Source of the DNA: Ctenosaura bakeri
Taxonomy: Eukaryota > Chordata > Lepidosauria > Squamata > Iguanidae
Direction of reading: 5' to 3'
NCBI GenBank assembly: GCA_948474755.1
Contig: CAOLHI010000391.1
Location: forward strand, 558,001 to 622,000
DNA: 64,000 bases
This document shows positions 11,867 through 23,407 of the stretch, piece by piece. The translations under genes were made by a program, and so were the position numbers. The notes beneath the pieces are model-generated. The model did no database searches, had not been told where the DNA came from, and saw nothing but the letters and a program-made list of their open reading frames with translations. The first letter of the stretch is position 1. Each line of letters opens with the position of its first letter.

Positions 11867-12551
11867 GGCCCTTTCCGCACTGAGGCTTCTAGCGCAAGCG
11901 GGGGAGGCCGGCAAGCGCAAGAAGGCTCGTCTGGGAGGCTGCCGCTTCCCCCCCCCTTCCTTCCGCAGGCGAAGGAACCAGCGGGGAAGCGGCACCGAAG
12001 GAGGCTTGCCGCGCAAGCCGCCGTCCCCCCCTGCGAAGCGGGAGACCTCGCGCCGGATTCCCACCCCGCGCGCGTGCGTGAAGCAGGCGGCGTTGCGCCG
12101 GATTCCTCCCCCCGCGCGCGCCGGATTCCTCCCCCCGCGCGCGCCGGATTCCTCCCCCGCGCGCGCCGGATTCCTCCCCCGCGCGCGCCGGATTCCTCCC
12201 CCGCGCGCGCGAAGCGGGTGGTGTCGCGTCCCCCCGCGCACAAAGCGGGCGGCGCGTCCATCGCGCGACCTCCCCACCCCGCTCCTTCCTTCCGCAGGGG
12301 CGGAGGGAAGGAAGCGCGACCCGGCCAGCTCCCGGAGGCTCCGCACGAAAGGTAAGTGCGGGTGGGCTCCAGGAGCGTTGCGCGAGCGCGGGGTGATTTT
12401 CGCTTGTACGCGAAAATCAAAAAACCCGCGCTCGCGCCGCTTCAGCCCCGTGAGCCGGGCGGAAGTGGGAATGCGTCGTGCGGAGCGACACTCCCACTCC
12501 CGCGAGGCTCACGGGGCTATCGCGCGCGCAAAGGCCCGTGCGAAAAGGGTC
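11867..12551. mobile_element. CpG-rich Harbinger-like non-autonomous DNA transposon
   Basis: The 685-bp insert sits inside CR1. Its ends are GGCCCTTTCCGCAC on the left and, reverse-complemented, GACCCTTTTCGCAC on the right. It is flanked by TAA on both sides (11864-11866 and 12552-12554). A 3-bp TAA duplication fits the PIF/Harbinger superfamily. The body is very GC- and CpG-rich, has an internal ~24-bp minisatellite and carries two hairpins (about 12391-12418 and 12447-12518). No transposase is encoded. Related copies lie at 34852-35272 and 54991-55310. Confidence 0.75.
12098..12213. repeat. GC-rich minisatellite within the Harbinger-like element
   Basis: About five tandem units of 22-25 bp built on GCGCGCGCCGGATTCCTCCC. 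The unit contains alternating CG dinucleotides. Open frames on both strands here (Arg/Pro-rich) are by-products of composition. Confidence 0.85.
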
Positions 12552-12555
12552 TAAG

Positions 12556-13600
12556 TCTATCCTCATAGGGCATGGCTTCCAGGTCTCTCACCATTTTGGT
12601 CGCCCTCCTCTGGACTTGCTCCAGCTTGTCAATATCCTTCTTGAATTGGGGTGCCCAGAACTGGACACAGTATTCAAGATGGGGTCTAACCAAAGCAGAG
12701 TAGAGTGGTACCAGTACCTCCCTCGATCTAGACACCATACTCCTATTGATGCAGCCGAGAATTGCATTGGCTTTCTTGGCTTCCGCATCACACTGCTGAC
12801 TCATGTTCAGCTTGTGGTCTATTAAGACTCCTAGATCCCTTTCACATGTACTGCTATCCAACCACGTGTCCCCCATCCTATATTTCTGTATTCCATTATT
12901 TCTGCCTAAGTGTAGGACCTTACATTTCTCTCTGTTGAATTTCATTTTGTTCGCCCTGGCCCAGCTCTCCAATCTATCCAGGTCATTTTGAATTTTGATC
13001 CTGTCCTCTGGCGTATTAGCAACCCCTCCCAATTTGGTGTCATCTGCAAATTTGATGAGCATGCCATCTATTCCTTCATCCAAGTCATTGATAAAAATAT
13101 TGAACAGCACTGGGCCTAGGACAGAACCCTGTGGCACCCCACTAGTCACTTCTCTCCAGGATGAAAAGCAGCCATTCGTGATCACCCTTTGGGTTCGGTC
13201 GGTTAACCAATTACAAATCCAACTAACAGTAGCCCTGTCCAGCCCACATTTTACTAGCTTTGTTGCAAGAATGTCATGGGGAACTTTGTCGAAGGCCTTA
13301 CTGAAATCAAGGTATGCTACATCCACAGCATTCCCTTCATCTATCAAGCTAGTAACTCTATCATAAAAAGAGATAAGATTAGTCTGGCATGACTTATTTT
13401 TGAGAAATCCATGTTGACTTCTCGTGATTACAGCGTTGCTGTCTAAATGATTAGAAACTGACTGCTTAATGATCTGCTCCAGGATCTTTCCGGGTACTGA
13501 TGTCAGGCTGACTGGGCGATAATTATTTGGGTCCTCTTTTTTCCCTTCTTGAAGATGGGGATAACGTTCTTGAAGATGGGGATAAGAAATTACCTGAGAA
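12556..13600 (-). pseudogene. CR1 reverse transcriptase (ORF2 fragment)
   Basis: An open frame of about 350 codons covers the RT palm and thumb of a CR1 LINE. Motifs in order are [31 protein letters not shown] and the [12 protein letters not shown] region. Such proteins nick target DNA and reverse-transcribe their own RNA at the 3' end. This copy lacks the endonuclease, and its last part is displaced by the insert, so it cannot be functional. The intact frame suggests moderate age. Confidence 0.85.
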
Positions 13601-13645
13601 ATCATTTGTTTTGGTTGGACCATATACTAGGGCATACAGGTTGCA

Positions 13646-13852
13646 GATATGTTGTTGTTGTGTGTTTTCAAGTCATTCCCAACTTAGTGCTAAGGTGAAC
13701 CTCTCATGGGGTTTTCTGGGGCTGAAAGTATATGATTTCCCCAAGGTCACCCAGTGGGTTTCCATGGTCAAGTGGGGAATTGAACCCTGGTCTCCAGAGT
13801 CATAGTCCAATGCTTAGACCACTACACCACACTGATTCATTGCAACTATAGC
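13646..13852 (-). repeat. Sauria-type SINE, near full length
   Basis: Antisense copy: TTGTTGTGTGTTTTCAAGTC (tail), TCACCCAGTGGGTTTCCATG, then CCTGGTCTCCAGAGTCATAG and the tRNA-like head ACCACTACACCACAC. Confidence 0.85.
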
Positions 13853-14081
13853 AGGTCAGATATGAGGGAGGCAACAAGAGAGATGGAATAAGTAGACTTC
13901 TCAACAGAGGAATCTGGACTATGTTCATACATCCCTGCACTTCCCTTCATTTTTGTGCATTGTATATTCTAAAGTGTGCAAGTAGTGTTCTTCCTCTGAA
14001 GTACAGCTCAGTCCAGTTGCGGCTTCTGTTAGGAGAACAGAGGCAGATGATTTTCAGTGAGTCCACTCTGTTAGCCAGAAT

Positions 14082-14312
14082 ATGGTGTAATGGTTTGAGT
14101 TTTGGACAAAACCCTGGGAGACCAGGGTTTGAATGGTCATTCAGCCATGGAAACCTACTGGGTGACTTTGGGTAAGTTACACTTTCTCAACCTCAGAGAA
14201 AGGCAGTGACAAATCTTTGAATAAAGCATACCAAGAAAACCCTATGATAGGGTTGCCATAAGTCAAAAACAACTTGAAGGTACATATCAGCAGCGGCAGC
14301 AACAACAACACT
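14082..14312 (+). repeat. Sauria-type SINE, near full length
   Basis: The sense copy starts ATGGTGTAATGGTTTGAG with a B-box-like GGGTTTGAATGG. It continues with CACTTTCTCAACCTCAGAGA and ends CAACTTGAAGGTACATATC with a CAACAAC tail. Confidence 0.85.
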
Positions 14313-15575
14313 CTCTTTGTAGCTATCGTGCACCCTTACAAAAATATGTTCTGCAGGTTTGGGGAACCATTCAAAATAGCATAGGAGATGGTGCAAAGGA
14401 GAAATGCAATGCAAGGAGAACGGAAATTCCAGAAAAATGCCTCCCCTCCCCATTCTGACAGATGCTACTACTGGATCGAAAAGGTTTCCAACAGCTGATG
14501 GCAACTTTGGGTTGTGATATTATCCATCTTTGGGATAAACAAGAAAAAATGGCTGTGTACATGCATATATTCTCTGATCTTGTCATGTAACATGACTTGT
14601 ACCCTTTTTCCTTGCACTCATATTCTTGTATTAACTTGTATTAGTAATTAATATTAATTATTATTCATAACTTGTATTCAGTTCTCCAACTCATATGCAT
14701 CCTAGCCCTAAGGAATACAAAAACCACCCAGAAGACTGGGATTGGTGGGCAAGTTCTCTGAAGGATTTTTTTTATAATATTGTACAACATAATGCAGAAA
14801 GTTAAGATAAGAAGGTCCCATTCACTCATAGCATTTTTGCTGTTGGATTTCCTCCAGGTGATTGTAGGGTGATTATAGGGGTAGGCAAATATGCCTCTTT
14901 GTCACAGAAGCTCTTTTGGACATGGCCTTCATCAAAGACCATATTCACTTGACTCAGAGCAGCATCTTCTCCAGGTTGAAATATTCATCCGAATCATCAG
15001 AAGAGAATGATTCCTACCGCTCCCTGTTCTGCTTTGTCTCAGGTTACAATCCAAGTGCCTGAGCTTCTCTCTCTCATTAGTACCCTGAATGTTGGAATGG
15101 CAGGGTACTAGGTGTCAGAGGCCTTCACATAAATGGTTTTCCTGGGGCACATGAATCCTTCTGAAGACTGCATGTTCCAGGAGTCCTTGCACCAGAGGCA
15201 CTGCTAACAATGGCCAGGTAGGTGGGATGACAAGGAGGCAACAGGATATGATATAGGTTCCAATTGTTCTCATACTGCTAACATTAGGGCCACAGCAGGG
15301 TTCAGATTTTGGAGCTAGGCTCAGAAAAAAGTTGAACTAGTTTCCAATTTCTTTTTTAAAACAATAGTGCAGTTTGCCAATCTCAGCTCATCACAGGCAA
15401 GGATCAAGGATTTGATCACACATGAATAAAAGTGGCTGTCTCTGAACTAACATGAGAGAAAAAGTAATTAGATAATATAGTTTGTGTGTTTTTCCCCCAC
15501 TGTGGATTCATCAACTGGGTTTCTTTTCCTTTCTTTTTCCACTAAAGCAAGGCTGGATTGCATATTTCCGTTTGA
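14313..15575. other. No gene seen
   Basis: Non-coding DNA without a repeat I can name and with only short open frames. Confidence 0.4.
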
Positions 15576-15577
15576 TG

Positions 15578-15725
15578 ACTTATTCATATATTTATTTTCA
15601 GCGCAGCCACTCAATGTATTTCTCTGAGTGGTCTACAAAATTAAAATCATAAAACACTATAAACTAAACATTAAATAGATTTAAACCATAGCATAGTATT
15701 AACTAAACAGAAAAAAACAAACAAA
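15578..15725 (-). repeat. LINE/SINE 3' tail fragment, antisense
   Basis: The sequence TATTTATTTTCAGCGCAGCC, then TCTGAGTGGTCTACAAAATT and AAAATCATAAAACACTATAA, looks like an inverted L2-like terminal region. Confidence 0.4.
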
Positions 15726-17028
15726 ACCAGTAATGCTAAAACAATAGCCACAGGAGAAAATTAAACACTGGTGATCTTTAAGTATCTTGGCCTAAATCCA
15801 ACACTGTCCTGTCTTCACCTTCCCCTACAGCCCTCTGAAAAGCCAAAAGTCTTTTTGAGAAGGTTTTCTAGTTTTCTGCAGTAGGTTTTCAGGATGCATG
15901 GGGGTGGGTAGCAGACAATAAATAAATGCACTGAGGGTTGCAAAAGGAGAGGAAGATCACATGCACCCACACCAAAGCTGTCATATCTTCTGTTGGTAGC
16001 ACCCTGTTGGATCCTGCCTGTCAAAAACAAACATGTAAAAAACATCTGTTGATGTCTGAACTTCATATTGGGGGAAAACTGTCAGAAAAAAAAAAAACAG
16101 ATCAGAAAGAACGCTTTAGCATCCATAGGTCTTCCACTGTAATTCACTCTTTGTTACTCTTCCTTGAATTTCCCATTGTATGTAGTGATTTTACATACTG
16201 TTCTAAAATCACAAGTAACATTTAAGTGATGCTGAACTCCTAAGAAAGCAAGGCCCACTGGTGTCATGATTAACTTCACTGTTAAGTGTCCAGATTGTAT
16301 TTCTTGTGCAGAATAAATTATCAGTCAAAGTTGTCTAGACAAGCACCAGTTCCATGATAAATAGTAAAATCCCATTGCAATGTACAGTAACATGTTAATT
16401 GCACTATATTTTTGCTCTCTCCACATCAGTCTCCAGCATGTTTTGATTGCAGCTGTTTCCATTATTTTCCACACTTTCTGACAGCATGAGACTGATCACC
16501 ACAGATAAAATTGAACTTCTATTAATGAGTTTATACTTTGGTCTTCAAAACACTCATGCACTAAGAATTTTCATTCTCCTCAGAATAAGCTGCAAACCAT
16601 CCTTACCCCTCCCCAGACTGGTTGATGGTCTTGTAATTCAGGCATATGTACACTGAGAATTTAATGTCCCCTTCCTTTCTCTTTGTGATTCACGAAGAGT
16701 AAATCCTGCTGTTTCTCAAATAACATGGTTCAGATTAATCACCAACTGTACACACATCTATTATTCTTTCTTAGATGTTTGGGAGCACATAGTAAGCAAT
16801 CAGCTACTCTGCATGAGTCAAAAAAAAAAAAAAAGCAAAATGTCTTTAAAGAGATGAAATCTTGGAACCTGGACTCTTTTTTTTTTTAAAGGGTTCATTT
16901 GAATCAGCAGTGGTTCAAGTCTATGGTAGCAGGGAAGTGATAGTGCTAATCCTCCACTCCTCCACTAACAGCCTTTGCAAATGCTGGGCCACCAACACCC
17001 ATTTCTTTCACCTCTCTTCACAGCCTCC

Positions 17029-17074
<46 letters not shown>

Positions 17075-18985
17075 CACTGGCATACATTGCATAAAGATGT
17101 GCCAGCTTCTTCAAGGAGTGATTTACTGAGAAAGCTGGTGGGCAGCAGTAAAAAGAGAAGGATCGTGGGGGACAGGATGGATCATGTTATATTCACTAAT
17201 GGCTAGTATGTATTATGGGGACTTCCTGTTTGCTCATTCTCTTACACCCACTTTCTTTCTGCATTACTTTAACTTGCAGCCATTTTCTGTTCCCTCTCTG
17301 ATCTCTTTGGGACCACGTATTTGAGTATGCACAAGCAATCTGTCAGTAAAACTACTTCAAGTGTTTTTGCAATACATGTAAATACCGTTGGTGGTGGGTG
17401 TGGGCTTGCTGGTTGTCCAGCTTCTGCCTTGCCAATTTGACTACTCTATGGGATAGCCACTACTACCTCTCATATCCCCACAACCCCAAGGTGCTCCTTG
17501 CCAAAGCACTGATTTTCTCAGGTTCAACCTCGCCAATGACGAAAGGAACCAATGAATATTTTGCAGACCTCTGATGGGCCTGGCCCTTCACTCTGAGCAA
17601 TGTACACAGACTATACATCTCTGTCATGGGGCAGTCTGACTGCTCAGCCTTGTACTATCTCATCACTATCTCTTCTTCTGTACACAGTCAGCACTCACGT
17701 TGTATCTGTAACTATCACAAAGCTATGAATACACACTCAACAGCAGTGTTTAAAGCAGGCACAGCACAGTAAATAGTTTAATTAAATTGCCAAAAATTAA
17801 GATATGACAGTAATGGATGCACCTTTACTGCCCACATCAGCAGCTTGTTTCATTTACTGTGAAAATGAATTGACAAAACAAACTTTCCCAACAAGAATGT
17901 ATAAATACCAATTAGTGACTTTTAGCTGAAGGCTAAAAATGGAGGACAGACTGCAGCACTTGTTTGAAATGCTTTAGACAAAATGTTAATTATGACCATA
18001 TAATTCAAATAAACTAAATTCAGACAAATACATTTTGATGAGAAGGGGAATTTTTATAAAAGAAAACCCAAATATGATGAAACAGAAAATCTACATTGTC
18101 TATTTTTTTTCCTCTTGGATAGTAGTGAAATCCTTGAAACTGAAGTTTCAGTCTTATCATTCCTCTAATGCTTCTTCTGTAACCACAGATGCAAACCATC
18201 AGTCAAAACAGCTTGTGCAGAACACTGCCATAAAAAGATAATGGAACTAATTTGATTTATTAGAATACTGCAATCTACACATTTCTGCTTCACGTTAAAC
18301 ATTTTCATTCAGAAATAACAGTATCACCAGCTGTAGAAGTTTCTCCAACAATTTCTCCTATGGAACATATGTTTATTTTTCAGTGGACTGAACTTAAATA
18401 GTTATAGCTGGATTGACAGGTGTCCCCTATTACAAGGTATGTCCCTTATTTGAAGGTTACAAAGCTTGCAGCTTATCAGACTAGCAGGTGTCCCTTATTG
18501 CAAAGGAAGCCTCTATTTGTGGGTTGGAAAGCTTTTCATTTTATACAGACCGAGCAAGATATCTCCCCTTAAATCCCATATTTGGGAGTGTGGGCCCTCC
18601 ACAAAGACAGAAATGTAATTTATGAATGTATGCAAAATGTTGACTTTACAGAGAACACATGGCTAAGCTGACTGAAATCATTACTTTCTCATTTGAATAC
18701 TTAAGCAGAATACAAACTTGCTAATAATGGCTTCTTGATTGTCAACCCTGCATGCCAGGGATTTTGACTGTTCCTTATTGCTATTTTGAAAAACTGACAA
18801 GACTAGCTTATAGCAGAGATCAACAATTGTGGTCTTCTGGACATTGCTGGACCTCAGCAATCAGCCCAACCAAAGGTGAGGCAGCAAAAGCCTTTTCCCC
18901 AGAGGAAAAAATTAGTCCTTAGGATTCTGTCTGTCCAGGAAAATCATCACAGGATCGTGGTGGCAGCTAGATTCTGAAACACTTT
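15726..18985. other. No gene seen; long AT-rich stretch
   Basis: Contains poly-A runs at 16087 and 16820 and a TA microsatellite. Around 18410-18540 a short motif, CAGGTGTCCC(C/T)TATT, occurs twice about 70 bp apart. I could not assign that motif to a family. Confidence 0.4.
17032..17070. repeat. (AT)n microsatellite
   Basis: About nineteen AT units followed by ACATACAC. It produces an Ile-Tyr run in an otherwise meaningless frame. Confidence 0.95.
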
Positions 18986-18989
18986 CCAC

Positions 18990-21900
18990 TTCGATAAACC
19001 ATACAGCATTTTCCCTTTTGGTATGTTGTCATCTTGTAAAATCATTACACTTCAATAGACCTTTCATGATTGATGTTTTCCCTGTTTTAGACTGTGAAAA
19101 CTGCTGTCAAGGAACAGCCATCCAAGTTACACAGGGTAGAGGAAAACAGTTGCTCTATCCTAGGGGGAGAGTTTACAATGTGTTAGTCACTTCCAAGCAG
19201 TCTCCCCTTCCAAATAATGTGGATATTCATTGCAGCAACCCTCCTAGGTTGAAAATGCTGCTGCTTAATGTCATGTCGGTGAATTGTAAACCAGTTTGCC
19301 ATTCAGGACCTGATCCTAGATGAACAAGCTAGCCTGGCATGTATTATAGAGACTTGATTGGATGAGGCTGGGGATGTTGATCTTTCTCACCTTTGCCCAC
19401 CAGGATTATCTGTGCAGCAGTAGCTGAGACCTGGGGTGGGGAGGTGGGGTTGCAGTGGTCTATCAGGATAATATCCACATGACCAGGAGCCCTATCCCTC
19501 AGTCTGCAAAGTCTGAAGTCTCATTTAAAGGTGGGAGCTCGGACAGATTAGGAATTCTGTTTGTGCACTGCTCACCCCACTGCTCAGCAGTCTCCCTTCC
19601 TGAGCTGGCTGAGGTGATCTTGTGGGTGGTGTCAGAGTTGATAATGCAGCTGATAATGCTGAGGGGCTTCAACATCCATGCTGAGGCTACCCTATCAGGA
19701 GTGGCTTAGGACTTCATCTCCACCATGACAACCATGGGTCTGTCCCATTCATGATGCTGGACACACTCTAGACCTTATTTTCTATACAAAGAGGGATGAT
19801 GGAAGTCTACTGTTCCATTGTCGTGGATGGACAGATCACTTCTTGGTCAGGTTTAGAGTTCCTGGGACTCAGAGCCTCTGTAGGGGTGGGTGAACCCATT
19901 AAGACAATCCACCCAGGAGGCTTATGGATCCAGATGGATTCCTGGTGGCTTTTGGGTAGTTTCCTGCTGTCTTGGCAAGTGATCCTGATGAAGCCTTAGT
20001 TAAACTCTTGCATGCAAAATGACCTGGGTGGTGGACACAGTTGCTGCTAAGCATCCCTTCTCATGGAGTAGAGCTAAACCAGTTCCTGGTTTTCTAAGGA
20101 GCTCGCAGCAAGGAAACAAACAAGATGGAGAATACAGTGACAGTGGCAGAAAACTGAGAGTGAATCTGACCAAAAACAGACTAAATCTATCTGGAGGCCT
20201 ATGGTGGGACAATAAGAGAAGCAAAAAAATAAAAAGGCTTTTCTGCCTAACACTATTGCATCTGCACAGAACCATTCAATGGAACTGTTTTCAGTGGTCA
20301 AGGATCTGTTATGATCTGGCCCAAAGAAGAATTTAAGGCACTCAATAGCCCACTGCAAATAATTTGTCCACCATTTCAAAGATAACATCATTCGGATTCA
20401 CTCTGACTTAGCAGCCAGGGTTGATACATTTCTGGTGGATGTAACCTTAGCCCTTGCTTGTCCAGTGTTGATGGATATTTTTCAATTTGTGCAGCCCAAG
20501 GATATTGACAAGAACCTTGGGGAGGTGAGAGCCACTACATGTGTACTAGGCCCTTGTCCTTCCTGGCTAATTAATCAGGCCAAAGCTGGGCTGGATGGGC
20601 ATCAACATGCCTGAATGAGGCTGTGGTAAGACCTCTTCTGAAAAAACCTTCCCTGAATCCTACTATCCTGGGTAACTATAGGCAACTGTCTAAAATTCCA
20701 TTTTGGGGCAAGGTACTAGAGCATGTGGTAGCTTCTCAACTCCAAGGTTCTTGGATGAGATGGATTATCTGGATTTATTTCAGTCTGGTTTCAGGCTTGG
20801 TTATGGCATGGAGACAGCTTTGGTTGTTGCAGGGAACTGGAAAAGGGGTGTGTGTGCCCCTGTTGGTTCTGCTGGACCTCTCAGCAGCTTTCAGTACCAT
20901 CAACTGCAGTATCCTTCTGAGTCATCTCTCTGGGAGATATTGTCCTACAGTGGCTCCATTCTTTCCTGGAGGGGCAGTCTCAGAGGATGGTGCTGGGGCT
21001 TCCTGCTCAATTCCTTAGCCATTGACTTGTGGGTTCCCTCAGAGTTTTGTCTTCTCCCTTGTGCTTTTTTAACATCTGCATGAAATATCTGGGAAAGATT
21101 GTCCAGAGTATTAAGATGTCTCCAGTATGCTAATGATACCCAGCTCTACTAGTCCTTTACATCTAATTCCAAGAAAGTTGTTCCTGTGCTAAACCAGTGT
21201 CTGGCAGCTGTAATGGACTGGATGAGGACAAACAAATTGAAGCTTAATCCAGACAAGACAGATGTGTTCTTGGTCAGTCAAAATACAACTCTGGGAATAG
21301 AGATTCATCCTGTATTAGATGGGGTTACACTCTCCTACAAAATGCAGGTTCACAGTTTGGGGGTGCTCCTAGGTTCACTTCTGAGCCTAGAGGCCCAGGT
21401 CAGCAGCGATCAGGAGCGTTTTTGCACAGTTAAAGCTAGCACATCATTGCATCTATTCCTAGGAAAGTAACACATGTTTTGGTTACATCCCATTTCAGTT
21501 GCTGTAATGTGCTCTACGTGGGGTTGCCTTTGAAAAGCGCTCAGAAACTTCAGTTGGCCCAAAGAGCTGCAGCCAGGTCATAACTGGGCTGCTATAGGGG
21601 GTACACGGCTCTTTTGTTGTAAGAGTTCCCCTGGCTGCCAGTCCGTTTCTGGGCACAATTCCAAGTGCTGATTTTGACATATAAAGCCTTATATGGCTTG
21701 TGTCCAGGTTATTTCAAGGTCTATATCTCCCTTTATGAGCCAATTAGAGATCTAAGATCATCTGGAGAAGCCTTTCTTTCTATTCCAGCACCTTTGCAGA
21801 CTTGTTGAGTGGGAACAAAGGAGACGGCCTTCTCAGTGGCTGGTCCCAGACATTGGAACTTCCTCCCTAGAGAGATCAGGATGGCTCCCCCCGTACTGTC

Positions 21901-22330
21901 CCTCCATCAGCAGATCAAAATATTTCTGATTATTAGGGTTGGACTTTTAATGCTGTATGGTGCTGTTTTTAAGGTTTGTACATAGTCTTTTAATGAATTT
22001 TAATATTTAACAGTAAAAATATTAAAATTTTGTAGTTTATATTTTATTTATAAATAGCTTAATTGTTTTTTAAATCTTATATTTATGCTTTTATTAATGC
22101 TCTTATGTAGTTTTTATTTGTATTGTTTTAAATAGTCTGTCAGCTGCTTTAAGTTCTATTATTGGGAGAAAGCTGGGACATAACAACAACAACAACAACA
22201 ACAACAACAGTATAGTTTGCTGTGATTATTCTGATGTACTTTTAACTGTGTTTTCCTTTGATCTTTTAACTGTACCGTGAGCCACTTTGGTGGTCTTTGA
22301 GTGGACGAACAGCACAAAAATGCTGATGGG
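18990..22330 (+). mobile_element. Degraded L2-like LINE
   Basis: A long but decayed non-LTR retrotransposon in the sense orientation. The endonuclease start is recognisable near 19250 (LLLNVMSVNCKPV). The middle at 20030-20110 and the RT at 20620-21460 follow, with LLVLLDLSAAFSTI near 20850 and WMRTNKLKLNPDKTDVFLV near 21215. A C-terminal region near 21490-21900 and a 3' UTR ending near 22190 in GGGAGAAAGCTGGGACATAA plus (CAA)n close it. A second L2-type terminus follows at 22230-22320. Frames change repeatedly, so this is an old copy with no function. Confidence 0.7.
20623..21470 (+). pseudogene. L2-like reverse transcriptase, broken
   Basis: Three overlapping frames are needed to follow the RT domain: 20623-21018, 20703-21083 and 21186-21470. 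Visible pieces are VRPLLKKPSLNP, LLDLSAAFSTINCS (in place of the usual DLSAAFDTV) and MRTNKLKLNPDKT. The box carrying the catalytic aspartates lies near 21130 and is disrupted by frame changes. The order and wording match L2/CR1-group RTs. Confidence 0.65.
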
Positions 22331-23212
22331 GGAAGTTAGTTACCTAGCTAAACGTGATATTTACACCATTAAATGGAACCTATGCTCTGATAAATACACA
22401 CATAAGATTTTAGCCTTAAACATAGAACTGAAATACTGTAGACATTTGGCTGTGCTGTAATACCATTGTAATAATCCCCAATGCAGGAATCCACCATTAT
22501 GAGAACTGACCCTGAAACACTCTAGTCTCAAGTTCTTTTCACATGTTCTGTTCACATGTTGAGGAAATAAGGAAATATGGAGACAGGAGGATGGTAGCTG
22601 TTTACGTCCCTATGCTTTCCTAAAATTCAATGGATTATTTGGATGTCAAATTAAGCTAGAATTCTAAATAAATGAAATAATACATGCCACTCAACCACAC
22701 CTACTTGGCACCTTCTCCAACTGGGAGTCGCTAAACAGCAGTTGTTCTTTTTGTGGTTTGGCATTTTGTGGAGTGACATTTGAACCAGAAACTCTGGTTG
22801 GTCAGTAGGTTGGCAAGTCAGAGTTCCTAGTTTTCCCTCAAACATTTAACCAACCACATATATAAAACCCATCATTTATTTAGCAGCTCATGCTTGTAGT
22901 GGGAATGATCAGGCAGCACACACATACACACACCATATGCAACTACTAAGCCACCCCCTGTAGCATGCAAATTGTGCCAATGCATTTGTGATTATTTTCA
23001 GGCAGGAAAAAAACTCAGCAAATTAATATGTGTTGAGGGCCAAATAGGGTGTACCTCTTTTGAAAATCACCAAAATTAAAATCGTGGAACTGTTCCTTAA
23101 CCTATTCAGAATTGCTTTTTGGGAAACAAAAACAGACCTGAGCTGGCAGACCTGGACAGAGCTTGCTCTTGTGCTATCTGTAGTTGAATGTAATTTAACA
23201 TAAGACTGTTAT

Positions 23213-23407
23213 CATAGAATCATAGAATCATAGAAATGTAGAGTTGGAAGAGACCCCATGGGCCATCCAGTCCAACCCCCTGCCATGCAGGAACACCCTC
23301 AAAGCACTCCCGACAGATGGCCATCAAGCCTCTGCTTAAAAACCTCCAAAGAAGGAGACTCCACTATGCTCCGAGGCAGCATATTCCATGGCCAGATAGC
23401 CCTGACT
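23213..23407 (-). repeat. CR1 3' end fragment
   Basis: Antisense CR1 terminus (ATCATAGAATCATAGAATC, then GTCCAACCCCCTGCCATGCA). It is about 200 bp and similar to the first 190 bases at 11470. Confidence 0.85.

Larger units (their letters stand above)
11470..13623 (-). mobile_element. CR1 LINE, 5' truncated, interrupted by a DNA transposon
   Basis: The 3' terminus is at 11470 (antisense AATCATAGAATCATAG repeat). ORF2 runs from about 13600 down to 12556 and resumes below 11864. The reverse transcriptase shows [40 protein letters not shown] and the catalytic FADDTKLGG. The C-terminal part ([13 protein letters not shown], then RTRSNGFKLQERRF) is well preserved. The upstream endonuclease and 5' UTR are absent, the usual 5' truncation. 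A 21-bp direct duplication (TTCTTGAAGATGGGGATAA) lies at 13546-13586. The element is split at 11864/12552 by a Harbinger-like insertion. Confidence 0.9.

Noticed and set aside
11930..12480. CpG island as a gene promoter
   Set aside because: The stretch is bounded by transposon ends and TAA duplications, and no host exon lies beside it. A regulatory role is possible but not shown.
11825..12554. Arg/Pro/Gly-rich frames of 173-185 codons
   Set aside because: They come from the CpG-rich transposon and its minisatellite. Frames are open on several strands at once, which is a composition effect.
14082..14160. tRNA gene
   Set aside because: A tRNA-like head with box-B-like text exists but belongs to a SINE, without a cloverleaf or a proper 3' end.
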